Assembly (NCBI GenBank): GCA_012269545.1 | Contig: JAAXKB010000032.1 | Coordinates: 28,546-79,547, forward strand | From: Gammaproteobacteria bacterium | GTDB lineage: Bacteria > Pseudomonadota > Gammaproteobacteria > Pseudomonadales > Azotimanducaceae | Reading direction: 5' to 3' | Length of the DNA stretch: 51,002 nt | Part shown: positions 35,216 to 43,614 of the stretch, in pieces | Numbering within the stretch: position 1 is the stretch's first letter | How the letters are laid out: every line of letters starts with the position of its first letter | Notes under the pieces: generated by a model | The model's input: only the letters and a program-made list of their open reading frames with translations | The model's database searches: none | Told to the model about the DNA's origin: nothing | Translations under genes and position numbers: made by a program

Positions 35216-36520
35216 CTAATCAGCGCCAGCCCGCAAATAGTCTGCGGCCAAGCGAGACATCGCATGCACCCCGAGTGGCAGAGCACCTTCATCTATGTAG
35301 AAGTAAGGTGAGTGGTTTGGGATCGCCTTACTGGCAGGCACATCTGCAGGCCGCCCGCCGATAAAAAAGAAAAAGCCCGGCACTTGCTCTTGGAAGAAAG
35401 AAAAGTCTTCAGCACCCGTAATGCGCGGTGGCTCAACCAAATACTCCGCGCCATAAACCGCCGCCAATGTGGGACTCAACTGATCCGTAAGCCCTGCATG
35501 GTTAAAAGTCACGGGCACGCCCGGGTCAATCTCGACGGTCGCGGTTGCCCCCTGAGATTCTGCAATTTGGGTAACAACACGACGAATTTTTTCGTGCACC
35601 TGCGCACGTACAGCCGGATCAAACGTCCGAATCGTACCGCTTAAACGCGCTGTTTCGGGCACGATATTGTTGCGCACACCAGCTTCAAATTGACCCACAG
35701 TCACCACCACCGGGTGCTGCGTAATGTCCACTTGCCGGCTGACAATGGTCTGCAGTCCGTTGACGATCTGTGCACCGACAACAATGGGATCCACGCCAGC
35801 CCAAGGCCTGGCACCATGAGTCTGACTGCCCACTATTTCGACATCAAAACGCTGGGCGCTTGCCATCAATCCCAGCGGGCGAAAACTCGCATATCCAACT
35901 TCCTCCCCCTGGGAAATGTGTAATCCAACCACGGCATCCACTGCTGGGTTTTGCAAAGCGCCTTCAGCAATCATCATCTTCGCGCCGCCATTTTCTCCCT
36001 TGGGCGGCCCTTCCTCCGCCGGCTGAAAAAGAAACTTCACGGTACCCGGCAGATCCTCTTTCACGGCCGCCAGCACTTCTGCGGCTCCCATTAAAATGGC
36101 GACGTGAGTGTCATGGCCGCAAGCGTGCATCACACCAACCTCTCGACCTTGGTACTCACCGCGCGCCTTTGAGGCGTAAGGTAAGCCGGTTTTTTCTGTC
36201 ACCGGCAGACCATCCATGTCGGCTCGCAATGCGATGACCGGGCCAGGCTTGCCACCTTTGAGCACTCCCACAACCCCGGTATGCGCTACGCCAGTCTGCA
36301 CAACGATACCTAGGCTGCGAAGATGTTCGGCTACTAGGGCCGAGGTGCGAAACTCACGGTTGGATAATTCTGGGTTGGCGTGAATATCTCGACGCCATTC
36401 GACAACGCGCTCGGTAACGGCATCAACTTGCTCAACAATGGCATCATTCAGCGAGTCGGCGGTAGCACAAGTCATAAACCCGGATAACATCACTGCAGTC
36501 AAAGAAGAAATCGCTCTCAT
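35216..36520 (-). CDS. Exported M20-family amidohydrolase
   Basis: A 434-residue zinc amidohydrolase of the M20D group, which includes hippurate hydrolases and IAA-amino acid hydrolases. A signal peptide (about 1-21) predicts a periplasmic enzyme. Metal and catalytic residues are in VMHACGHDTHVA, FQPAEEG, GLHIS and near the end in IPNHSPYFYIDE. The bacterial dimerisation domain lies between about 205 and 320. GGGAG stands a few bases before the ATG. It should cleave N-acyl amino acids; the exact acyl group is unknown. Seventy bases upstream on the same strand lies a small gene of unknown function. Confidence 0.93.
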   Translation of the reverse strand: MRAISSLTAVMLSGFMTCATADSLNDAIVEQVDAVTERVVEWRRDIHANPELSNREFRTSALVAEHLRSLGIVVQTGVAHTGVVGVLKGGKPGPVIALRADMDGLPVTEKTGLPYASKARGEYQGREVGVMHACGHDTHVAILMGAAEVLAAVKEDLPGTVKFLFQPAEEGPPKGENGGAKMMIAEGALQNPAVDAVVGLHISQGEEVGYASFRPLGLMASAQRFDVEIVGSQTHGARPWAGVDPIVVGAQIVNGLQTIVSRQVDITQHPVVVTVGQFEAGVRNNIVPETARLSGTIRTFDPAVRAQVHEKIRRVVTQIAESQGATATVEIDPGVPVTFNHAGLTDQLSPTLAAVYGAEYLVEPPRITGAEDFSFFQEQVPGFFFFIGGRPADVPASKAIPNHSPYFYIDEGALPLGVHAMSRLAADYLRAGAD

Positions 36521-36588
36521 GGTAATCTCCCAACAATCAAGACAAGCTCACTGCATCAACAAACCAGCGAGCGAACCCCCCATAGCCG

Positions 36589-36885
36589 CTACCAGCCACG
36601 CTCTAGTTTTAGCTGTGTGTATCCCAAACGGTCCTGCATGGTTGCAACGAAGTCAGGGTACCGCTGGGGTAAGTCGGCCAAGTCAAACTGGCTGGCTATT
36701 GCGCTGCGCTCTTCATTTTCCAGCAAAAACTTAAAAGCCTGAATGATAACCCATTCATGGGTATTGGTGCCTTGGCACAGCTCCTGATAGAAGCCAGGCT
36801 CCAGCGTCACCGAGTGAAAACTCTCGGAGCTGCCCTCCAACACAACTTCATAGACATTGATACCCACGAGATTCACACTAATCAC
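36589..36885 (-). CDS. Conserved-looking hypothetical protein
   Basis: A 98-residue acidic soluble protein that I cannot assign. It reads like a real protein: a beta-rich first third (VNLVGINVYEVVLEGS), then helices (EWVIIQAFKFLLENE, LPQRYPDFVATMQDRL). Translation seems to begin at GTG 36885, with GAGAG just upstream. It has no signal peptide or membrane helix. It sits between the M20 hydrolase and a divergent thioesterase gene, whose start is 35 bases away, so the two share a short promoter region. Confidence 0.65.
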   Translation of the reverse strand: MISVNLVGINVYEVVLEGSSESFHSVTLEPGFYQELCQGTNTHEWVIIQAFKFLLENEERSAIASQFDLADLPQRYPDFVATMQDRLGYTQLKLERGW

Positions 36886-36920
36886 CGTTTTCTCTCAGCA
36901 GCATATGGATCGCATGCATA

Positions 36921-37388
36921 ATGACCCAAATCTCAGCCGACACCAAAGCGCTTTGCGAGCAATTGCAGACCATTTGGCGTGAACAAATCCCGTTGTCCAA
37001 AGCCATGCAAATGCAGATCACTGACTTTGACGGCGACGTGCTAACCACTCAGGCTTCACTTGAACCCAACGTCAACGTGCACGGCACAGCTTTCGCGGGC
37101 AGCCTCTACGCCATTCAAGCACTGACTGGATGGGGCATGATGCACTTACAGCTGAAGCTCAATGCGCTGGATGCATCCATCGTCATCGCAAGCGGTCAGA
37201 TAAAGTACGCAAAACCCGTTGCTGAGGACATCGCCGTGCGCTGCAGCTTTGGTGAGCATCTGGCCGAACTGGAGAAACTCAAAGTCACCGGTAAGGGGCG
37301 GTTCCCCCTGACTTGCGGTGTGTTGCTGGCAGATGGATCGCGGGCGGGTGAGTTCAGCGGAATTTATGCCGTGCGCTTAAATCGGTGA
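36921..37388 (+). CDS. YiiD_C-type hot-dog thioesterase
   Basis: A 155-residue protein matching the C-terminal domain of YiiD, a putative thioesterase with a hot-dog fold. Typical elements are the helix-strand start IPLSKAMQMQI, NVNVHGTAFAGSLYAIQALTGWG with the long central helix, and IKYAKPV. In E. coli this domain is fused to an acetyltransferase; here it stands alone. The ATG at 36921 has no strong ribosome binding site. The last 25 bases overlap the convergent ferric-reductase-like gene. It likely hydrolyses an acyl-CoA or acyl-ACP, but the substrate is unknown. Confidence 0.86.
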   Translation: MTQISADTKALCEQLQTIWREQIPLSKAMQMQITDFDGDVLTTQASLEPNVNVHGTAFAGSLYAIQALTGWGMMHLQLKLNALDASIVIASGQIKYAKPVAEDIAVRCSFGEHLAELEKLKVTGKGRFPLTCGVLLADGSRAGEFSGIYAVRLNR

Positions 37389-37963
37389 CTTGACCGGGCG
37401 GCCAATCGGATGCACAGAGCAACCAAGCCAAAGACTGCCATTATTTCAGCCCATCGTGAGTCCGCCTGTAGTGCAACTCCAATAAAGGTTTGCATGAAAA
37501 TCAGCCAGATATAGTGCAGGCCAAAGGTATGAAGCGGCTTCCAAAAAGAACCCAGCCAGCGTCGAGATGCACCCGTGCTGGTTAACGCCATCGCCCACAT
37601 CAATACGAAAGCTCCACCGGCAAAAACAACGGTCACCCACTCTAACGGCTGACCCGACGTCACCAAAAAGGCGACGACATAACCGAAATGAATGGTGAGA
37701 CTGGCTGCAGCAGCCAACCCGATGTAACGACGATGAATCAGCAATGGCCGCCCCCAGCTCGTGAGCTGAACAACAGGGCGCGCAACATAGGCCAGTAGCA
37801 GCGCGCCAAAGCCCAGACGGGCAGTAACCCGCAGCATATAGCCGATGTGTTCACTCAAGGTCTCCGGGTTGCCGGGACTTGGCGCTGTAGCGTAGGCGAC
37901 TGCAGTGAAGATCAGCGCGAGCGCGACAATACTCAGGCCTTGTGATTTTGTACTTAAAAGCAT
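37364..37963 (-). CDS. Ferric reductase-like (MsrQ/YedZ-type) haem membrane protein
   Basis: A 199-residue membrane protein with six helices and the ferric-reductase-like fold. Paired histidines for haem b are visible in SLTIHFGYVV and KPLHTFGLHYIWL. Members include MsrQ, which hands electrons to the periplasmic methionine sulfoxide reductase MsrP. No msrP lies next to it, so the partner may be encoded elsewhere or the protein may act otherwise. GGGAGG lies just before the ATG. Its 3' end overlaps the thioesterase gene tail to tail by 25 bases, and it starts 16 bases after the TonB-domain gene, likely in one operon with it. Confidence 0.85.
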   Translation of the reverse strand: MLLSTKSQGLSIVALALIFTAVAYATAPSPGNPETLSEHIGYMLRVTARLGFGALLLAYVARPVVQLTSWGRPLLIHRRYIGLAAAASLTIHFGYVVAFLVTSGQPLEWVTVVFAGGAFVLMWAMALTSTGASRRWLGSFWKPLHTFGLHYIWLIFMQTFIGVALQADSRWAEIMAVFGLVALCIRLAARSSHRFKRTA

Positions 37964-37979
37964 CTGCCCTCCCGAGCCA

Positions 37980-38366
37980 TCAAGGTACTCGAAACTCTAT
38001 CTTGCTGGTTAAACCCATAACGGGTTCAGCAACCCCACCTCGAATCTTCGGCTTGAACTGCCAAGTGGCGACAGCCCGCATCGCGGCAGCATCAAACAGA
38101 CCAGAAGGCTCGCTCGCAATGACGCGAAGGTTGCGAACCTTGCCCTCGTCACTGACATCATATTTAACGGTCACCAGCCCACTGACACCTTCGGCTTTCA
38201 GTATCGCAGGGTACACGGGAGCGCTGCCGTTCTGTAACCGCAGCGGTTGGTCCAACGGCGGCTGCAGGGCACAAGAACTGAGAAAAACCATCGCAAACAC
38301 GCCAGCGGATCGCGCAACCCGACGCAGGATCGTAAAACCTTCTTGAACGTTCAAATCGGTCTGCAT
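37980..38366 (-). CDS. Lipoprotein with TonB C-terminal domain
   Basis: A 128-residue protein carrying a TonB C-terminal domain (VYPAILKAEGVSGLVTVKYD, then SGLFDAAAMRAVATWQFKP). Instead of the membrane anchor and proline-rich spacer of a true TonB it has a lipoprotein signal with the cysteine at residue 32 (VFLSSC). The strong ribosome binding site GAGGAG fixes the ATG at 38366, giving an unusually long N-region before the hydrophobic part. With so short a spacer it cannot span the periplasm, so classical TonB energy transfer is unlikely if it sits in the inner membrane. No exbB or exbD is near. Confidence 0.85.
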   Translation of the reverse strand: MQTDLNVQEGFTILRRVARSAGVFAMVFLSSCALQPPLDQPLRLQNGSAPVYPAILKAEGVSGLVTVKYDVSDEGKVRNLRVIASEPSGLFDAAAMRAVATWQFKPKIRGGVAEPVMGLTSKIEFRVP

Positions 38367-38426
38367 GCCTTTGCTCCTCTACCCTATACTGACGGACACT
38401 TGCCTAACAATTCAACGGGGGTGCCG

Positions 38427-38693
38427 ATGTCAGAAAAATCAGATCCGAATTGCGTGCACGACGATTCAGCGGCTCCACCCAGCAACGTTGACGAGCAGGA
38501 CAATCTCACTCTCGGGCAAATATTCGGCAGCGCCCTTGCGGCCATGGTGGGCGTGCAGTCGAAACAGAGGCGGGAACGAGATTTCTCCAGAGGCAGGGCC
38601 AGCCACTTCATCGTGGTCGGCCTTGTGGTCACGACTATCTTCGTTTTAACCATTGCAGCTGTCGTCACACTAGTGATGTCAGTTGCAACTTAG
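38427..38693 (+). CDS. DUF2970 family small membrane protein
   Basis: An 88-residue protein with the DUF2970 pattern: LGQIFGSALAAMVGVQS, then RERDFSRG, then a single C-terminal membrane helix of about 22 residues. The N-terminal 35 residues are acidic and hydrophilic. GGGGG lies five bases before the ATG at 38427. The family is widespread in Beta- and Gammaproteobacteria and its function is unknown. It is divergent from the TonB-domain lipoprotein with a 60-base gap, and its stop overlaps the stop of the convergent kinase gene by three to four bases. Confidence 0.88.
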   Translation: MSEKSDPNCVHDDSAAPPSNVDEQDNLTLGQIFGSALAAMVGVQSKQRRERDFSRGRASHFIVVGLVVTTIFVLTIAAVVTLVMSVAT

Positions 38694-39739
38694 GTACATT
38701 CCCCTACCACCCCTTCCATCAACGACTTGTTCGCCTCAAACCCCTGAAACAGCGCAAACTGCTCGCTTGCTCGCAGCAGGTTGTCCCCATGCTCAGGCAC
38801 GGAGAAATACACATCTCCGCTGAGATGGTCGGTAAGAAATCTTAAGCCCAACATAAAGGCTAAATAGGCAGGAGCGGCAACGAGATGTTCAGCCGCGAGA
38901 CCGTCTGAACCACGACCAGCAAGAAAACCGAGCACACAGGCCCGGTAGTCTTGCGCATCAAACCCGCCACGGCTAAAAGTCACGGACCGAACCAAGTCGC
39001 CAAAATCCCAAGCCCAGTGACCGCTCATATTGTTGTCCAGATCAATCACTGCCAATACTCGTTCGCCCTGTTGGTCAAACAGCACGTTGTTTATTTTACA
39101 GTCGCCGTGAATGATCGCATTGGGTTGCATCAGGGACGGCGGCCACTGACGATGCGACTGGGCAAGCGCAATCCAAGGGGCAGCCTGTTCGCGTTCTGCC
39201 GCAGTCGCCGCTGCCAGTGCCTGATCAAATTGGTCTACATAATCTGCCATACGCAAAAAGCCAGGTATCGTTTCAACCAGTCGTTCAGGCTCCAGGCCTG
39301 CCAGCGCGCGCTGATAGGCACCAAATGCCCGGGCTGCCTGCCGAATTTGCAGCCGATTTTGTGGGGGGTCACAGGTCCTTGAGCCTGCAATAAAGCGCCA
39401 CAGACGCCACGAATGCTCTTCTCCGTCTGTTCGCTGGACGAAGAACGGATCGCCTAATTGTGTCGATATCAGCTCGGGTAGCCGATACTCGCTGACAAAG
39501 TCAGGCACAGCAGACAACCGCTTCAGCACCGTGCGAGTTTGCTTCATTAACAAATCAATGTCGCAATACACGGATGAGTTCACCCGCTGTAATACATAGC
39601 ACTCGGCGGGATTTGCTTGATTACTGAGTAAAAACGTTTGATGGATGTGACCATTGCCCAGCGGCTCAAGCACTGGGGCATCAAGCCATGCGCCTGCCGC
39701 TGCATGAGCCAGCGACAGCAATTGCACATCATTGTTCAA
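38690..39739 (-). CDS. N-acetylhexosamine 1-kinase-like phosphotransferase
   Basis: A 349-residue kinase of the aminoglycoside-phosphotransferase fold. The N-lobe segment GNGHIHQTFLL plus YVLQRVNSSVY resembles NahK, which phosphorylates GlcNAc or GalNAc at C1. The catalytic loop is IIHGDCKINNVLF and the metal site VIDLDNNMSG. It starts at TTG within the last codons of the GH20 hexosaminidase gene (11-base overlap), so the two are translationally coupled. Cleaving a chito- or glyco-oligosaccharide and phosphorylating the released amino sugar is the obvious joint job. The anomeric specificity needs testing; AmgK or homoserine-kinase-like roles are alternatives. Confidence 0.85.
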   Translation of the reverse strand: MNNDVQLLSLAHAAAGAWLDAPVLEPLGNGHIHQTFLLSNQANPAECYVLQRVNSSVYCDIDLLMKQTRTVLKRLSAVPDFVSEYRLPELISTQLGDPFFVQRTDGEEHSWRLWRFIAGSRTCDPPQNRLQIRQAARAFGAYQRALAGLEPERLVETIPGFLRMADYVDQFDQALAAATAAEREQAAPWIALAQSHRQWPPSLMQPNAIIHGDCKINNVLFDQQGERVLAVIDLDNNMSGHWAWDFGDLVRSVTFSRGGFDAQDYRACVLGFLAGRGSDGLAAEHLVAAPAYLAFMLGLRFLTDHLSGDVYFSVPEHGDNLLRASEQFALFQGFEANKSLMEGVVGECT

Positions 39740-41723
39740 TTTGAGGGTTTCCGTCGCTTTCTGCGAGAAACGTCTGCAGGGCGAGACGCCAGCGTGTCAG
39801 CGGAGCTGCAACATATTCCCCGTAGGGAACGTCCAGTTCCAACAGGCGCCCTAGGGCTTCGGCCACGTTGCAGGCGCCCGCCTCAAGTGACAGCAGCACA
39901 TCTGCGCCTTGCTCTACTGCCGCCAAAACCGCGGATAGCTCACCCTTGGATTTGGCGTCTGGCCAAACGGCGATCAGATCTTTGATTCGCATCGCCGCAT
40001 CAACGGGTATCAATTCATCCAACCGTCGCGCAGCCATACTTTCGGGGGGTAAAAAATCGGCTACTCGATTCAGTGGTGTATCGGCCTGATAGGGGCGGGC
40101 CTTGGGCATCTCAGCGCCCGCAAGCCTAGCCGCCAACGCTTGCTCGCCAAGTAGTCGTCCGTACCATTTCACCGGCTCGAGCAAAAAAAGCAACGCGATC
40201 TGAGCATCATCAAAACCCATCTCTTGCAGCCTCAGCCGCGCCGTTAACTCTGGATCTTCTGGCAAACTCAACCAACAAGCCTGCAGACGTCTGTACATGC
40301 TCTCGACGTCGGTTCGGCTCGCAGGTGACCAAAGGCGCTCGGCCACCACCGGCAAACGGCTCCAGAGCCGGGTCGCCAACACATCGGGATCAACCAGCTC
40401 TGCCCAAAGGCAGGCCTCACCGCCCATCACTTTTACATCGCCAGTGAAATTGGTGCTTTCGGCGCGCCACTGTTTGGTCCACTCAATACCGTCTGCGACG
40501 TGCCGCAATCGCGGGTCATCCTGCAGCGCGTCTTCTTGTTTGATCCACTGACTTTGCGGCGCCTCTGGGTCGAAACCATAGTGTATGTCGGCAGGATAAT
40601 GCAGATCCAGATAGTAGGAAGCAGAGACTAGTACAGGCTTAGACAGACCCAAGGCGCGATCTCGCGTGGTGGCCCCACGCCAGTTTTGCACCAAGCAGTC
40701 TGGCATATCTGGATGCAAGATCTCATCCCAGCCAATCGGCTGCTTGCCCAATTTGCCCACCATTGCGCAAACACGTACCAAAAACGCATTTTGAAGATCG
40801 TGAGTCGTCATGCCTTGTTCTTTTAAGTAAGCGGCAATAACCGGGTCTCTGCGCCACCAAACCGAATTCACCTCATCGCCGCCTACATGCACATAGTCAT
40901 CTGGAAACACATCGGCCAATTCGCCGAGGAGGGTTTCTATCGCGTCGTAGACGTTCTCATCCAGAGGATTCAAGCATGCCTTGTGAACCCCAAAGCGAAG
41001 GCTTGGTGCGACAGATTCGCTACCCCACTCGGGATAGGCATTGAGCCATGAGGTCACATGCCCCGGCATGTCCAACTCAGGAATCACACGAACACCCCGG
41101 TTTGCGGCGTAACGAACTAACGTGCGCAGTTCTTCTAACGAATAATGCTCGGCGCTCGCCAATTTTGGATAAGCCGCGCTGGGGAAGCGAAACGCCTGAT
41201 CATCTGAAAGATGCAAATGCAGCACATTCATTTTCAGTGCTGCAAGCCCGTCAATTACTGGCAAAAGTGACTGCAAGGGGAAAAAGTGCCGGGCTACATC
41301 GAGCAACAGCCCGCGCCAGGCAAAGCGCGGGAAGTCATCAATGGACAGCCCAACAAACAGGTGATCATGTCGCGCCAATTGTGCGAGCGTTGCCAGTCCG
41401 CGTAGAGCACCCCAGACGGCGTTGCTCGACAGAGAGATAACGCCCTCGTCTATGCTCAGACGATAGGACTCATCCATGGCCACCGACGGCATGGCCTCAG
41501 CTTCACTCGACGAAATATCAATCTCGACCGGACCCAAGGTGTAGGTACCAAGCACCCGCTCTGCGTACTGACGCACACGCGGGTCATCAACAGCCAAGAA
41601 CTTGAACGTGGTTGCTTCGGCACAGGCTTTCGTTCCCGCAGATCCTGCGACCGTCTCAACGCGTGCTGGCCAAGGCATGCAGGCCAATGTGTGCTCAATC
41701 TTTTCGTTCATGGGCTCAATCAT
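39729..41723 (-). CDS. GH20 beta-N-acetylhexosaminidase
   Basis: A 664-residue family 20 glycosidase that releases terminal GlcNAc or GalNAc by substrate-assisted catalysis. The N-terminal GH20b domain (about 1-130) precedes the TIM barrel, which starts RGLLLDVARHFFP. The catalytic pair Asp283-Glu284 sits in HVGGDEV, and HLHLSDDQAFR and ELDMPGH are also present. A C-terminal region of about 150 residues resembles nothing I can name. No signal peptide is seen, so the enzyme is cytoplasmic and needs imported oligosaccharides. A second ATG at 41711 is possible. The stop overlaps the NahK-like gene. Confidence 0.93.
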   Translation of the reverse strand: MIEPMNEKIEHTLACMPWPARVETVAGSAGTKACAEATTFKFLAVDDPRVRQYAERVLGTYTLGPVEIDISSSEAEAMPSVAMDESYRLSIDEGVISLSSNAVWGALRGLATLAQLARHDHLFVGLSIDDFPRFAWRGLLLDVARHFFPLQSLLPVIDGLAALKMNVLHLHLSDDQAFRFPSAAYPKLASAEHYSLEELRTLVRYAANRGVRVIPELDMPGHVTSWLNAYPEWGSESVAPSLRFGVHKACLNPLDENVYDAIETLLGELADVFPDDYVHVGGDEVNSVWWRRDPVIAAYLKEQGMTTHDLQNAFLVRVCAMVGKLGKQPIGWDEILHPDMPDCLVQNWRGATTRDRALGLSKPVLVSASYYLDLHYPADIHYGFDPEAPQSQWIKQEDALQDDPRLRHVADGIEWTKQWRAESTNFTGDVKVMGGEACLWAELVDPDVLATRLWSRLPVVAERLWSPASRTDVESMYRRLQACWLSLPEDPELTARLRLQEMGFDDAQIALLFLLEPVKWYGRLLGEQALAARLAGAEMPKARPYQADTPLNRVADFLPPESMAARRLDELIPVDAAMRIKDLIAVWPDAKSKGELSAVLAAVEQGADVLLSLEAGACNVAEALGRLLELDVPYGEYVAAPLTRWRLALQTFLAESDGNPQIEQ

Positions 41724-41912
41724 GCACCAAGCAGCACGGTTTCAATATGGGCGAATCAATGCGAGCAACAACTCCGGCTCAAGCAAGGCGGGTGGCACGC
41801 ATGGGACCAGAGCAGCCGGCACCTGATCTGATCCGCAACACCACTTTTCTCTCAGCGATCTGGCCTGGATTGAGGTAAGCTGCGCGCGATTCATCAGCCA
41901 ACAGGAATTCTC

Positions 41913-42512
41913 TTGGACATTAAAGAACGCATGCAGTCGGTGCTGCGAGCCGAAGCTGAAGCCATCAGCGCTATCAACATTAATGATGATTACGTCAGAG
42001 CCGTCGAAGTCATGATGAACTGCAAAGGTAAAATTCTGACCACTGGCATCGGCAAGGCCGGGCACATTGCTAAGAAATTCGCAGCCACGCTGTGCTCTAC
42101 GGCGACTCCTGCAGACTTTATCCACCCTGCTGAGGCCGCTCACGGCGATCTCGGTCTCGTGGGAGCCAACGACGTGATGATCGCTTTTTCAACCAGCGGT
42201 AAGAGCCGAGAGGTGCTGGAAATTTTGGAAATGTCGCGCCATTTGGGCGTCGACAAAATCATTGGCGTGACCTCGCATCTGGACTCTGAGCTGCGCCAGC
42301 ATTCCGATTTGATACTCGATATGGGTACGATTTCCGAACCTTGTCCCTTGGGGCTCACGCCTAGTGCCTCTATGGCCGTTATGCTAGCCATCAGCGACGC
42401 CTTGGCCCTATCGCTGTTAGAGCAAAAAGGCGTCACCCGCGAGGATTATGGTTTACGGCATCATGGCGGCTATTTGGGCCGCGCTGCCCGCGCTGACAAC
42501 GAGCCCCATTAA
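41913..42512 (+). CDS. KpsF/GutQ-like SIS sugar-phosphate isomerase, no CBS domains
   Basis: A 199-residue SIS-domain protein with the arabinose-5-phosphate isomerase signature: TTGIGKAGHIAKKFAATL, PAEAAHGDLG, FSTSGKSREVLE and GLTPSASM. In KdsD, KpsF and GutQ the SIS domain is followed by two CBS domains (about 320 residues in all); here the chain ends after the SIS part with YGLRHHGGYLGR. It starts at TTG 41913, with AGGA six bases upstream. The divergent neighbours process amino sugars, so it may serve that path rather than Kdo synthesis, but the Kdo role cannot be excluded. Confidence 0.88.
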   Translation: MDIKERMQSVLRAEAEAISAININDDYVRAVEVMMNCKGKILTTGIGKAGHIAKKFAATLCSTATPADFIHPAEAAHGDLGLVGANDVMIAFSTSGKSREVLEILEMSRHLGVDKIIGVTSHLDSELRQHSDLILDMGTISEPCPLGLTPSASMAVMLAISDALALSLLEQKGVTREDYGLRHHGGYLGRAARADNEPH

Positions 42513-42522
42513 GCCCCGCGCC

Positions 42523-42547
42523 GCCCAGTGCTCTATGAGTGCTGGGC
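42523..42547. terminator. Stem-loop between convergent isomerase and PhyH genes
   Basis: GCCCAG (42523-42528) pairs with CTGGGC (42542-42547), and CTC pairs with GAG inside after a two-base internal loop. The structure overlaps the stop of the minus-strand dioxygenase gene and lies ten bases after the isomerase stop. Its position suggests a bidirectional terminator, but no T-run follows. Confidence 0.4.
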
Positions 42548-43558
42548 CGAAATTTCCTGTTCAGTCCAACCAACCATACGCAGCTGATTACGGTTGAGCT
42601 TCGGCGCCTTGGGCCATATGTAGTTATCGCGTTCGGGTGCCTGAACGATATTGGGGAACGCATCGGCGTCAATAAAGCGATCTGACCAATTCGTGGTCGA
42701 CGTTCTTTTGTCTACGGCCTGTTTTCTTTTTTCTATCACCTGTGAATTGGACTTCGACCGGGGCATCATGCAAACCAAACTCGCCGCGCGAAGAAGCCGA
42801 TCATTGAAACTCGGAGTCTCAAGACTGGGCGCGCTGCAGTGGATGGTCCGAGAGTCCCAAAGCAGCATGTCGCCCGCTTCCATATGACACATCACAGGTT
42901 GGTTTTCCGCCAGATTCGGATCATCGTTGGGGAAGCGAAAGTGATCGATGCTCGGATGTATCCGCCCTAGGCGCTCGGCGTATTGATCGGGTATGTGCTC
43001 AAAGAGCCGATGGCTGCCGGGCACGATTACATTGCCCCCAGTTTCCGGAGATGTTGGTAGCAGGTTCACTAGGCCTTGAACACAATGCTTGCCCGGGCGA
43101 CCGATCGGATGCTGGTCGATATGCAGCCAACTGTTGCCTGCATTGGTTTTCCAAGATTCGTTGTAAGTCCACGGGCGCCAGATGGTCACGCCGTCAAAAC
43201 TGACCAGCAGATCGTCATCACCGTCCCAGACCTGTGTAAAGCAGGTTTTCACATTGGGTATGTCTCGGATATACCATTGGGCTGCCGAATGGCCTATGCC
43301 GTAGCTCGGTAGAATGCCGCCGTGTACGGCCGTCGGCCAGCGGTCGTCTCCCCAAGTCGTTATGTCGCCTCGATCAATACCGGTTCCCAACTGCTCAAGG
43401 TAATCCCACAGCAGCGTCAAACTGCGTTCTGCTTCTTCTCGGGTGAGTACGTTCCCAAAAATAACGAAGCCGTTGTCGCTGAGATATTTCTGGGCCTCAG
43501 GATCACCGGTGCTAAAGCGAGGAGCGTGTTCATAATTGATGTTGATATTATTCTGCAA
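42533..43558 (-). CDS. Phytanoyl-CoA dioxygenase (PhyH) family protein
   Basis: A 341-residue Fe(II)/2-oxoglutarate dioxygenase of the PhyH family, whose members hydroxylate phytanoyl-CoA, ectoine, natural products or phosphonates. The double-stranded helix is recognisable, with the metal residues His and Asp in WLHIDQHP and the distal His in DSRTIHCSAPS; VIVPGSHRLF is also typical. The start appears to be TTG 43558, with GCGGG just upstream. It is the last gene of a minus-strand run that opens with a TauD-like dioxygenase. The substrate is not evident. Confidence 0.88.
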   Translation of the reverse strand: MQNNININYEHAPRFSTGDPEAQKYLSDNGFVIFGNVLTREEAERSLTLLWDYLEQLGTGIDRGDITTWGDDRWPTAVHGGILPSYGIGHSAAQWYIRDIPNVKTCFTQVWDGDDDLLVSFDGVTIWRPWTYNESWKTNAGNSWLHIDQHPIGRPGKHCVQGLVNLLPTSPETGGNVIVPGSHRLFEHIPDQYAERLGRIHPSIDHFRFPNDDPNLAENQPVMCHMEAGDMLLWDSRTIHCSAPSLETPSFNDRLLRAASLVCMMPRSKSNSQVIEKRKQAVDKRTSTTNWSDRFIDADAFPNIVQAPERDNYIWPKAPKLNRNQLRMVGWTEQEISAQHS

Positions 43559-43614
43559 AACAAACCCGCAGTTTTCTTCGATACCCGAGACTACTCGTTT
43601 TGCATGATACGTGT

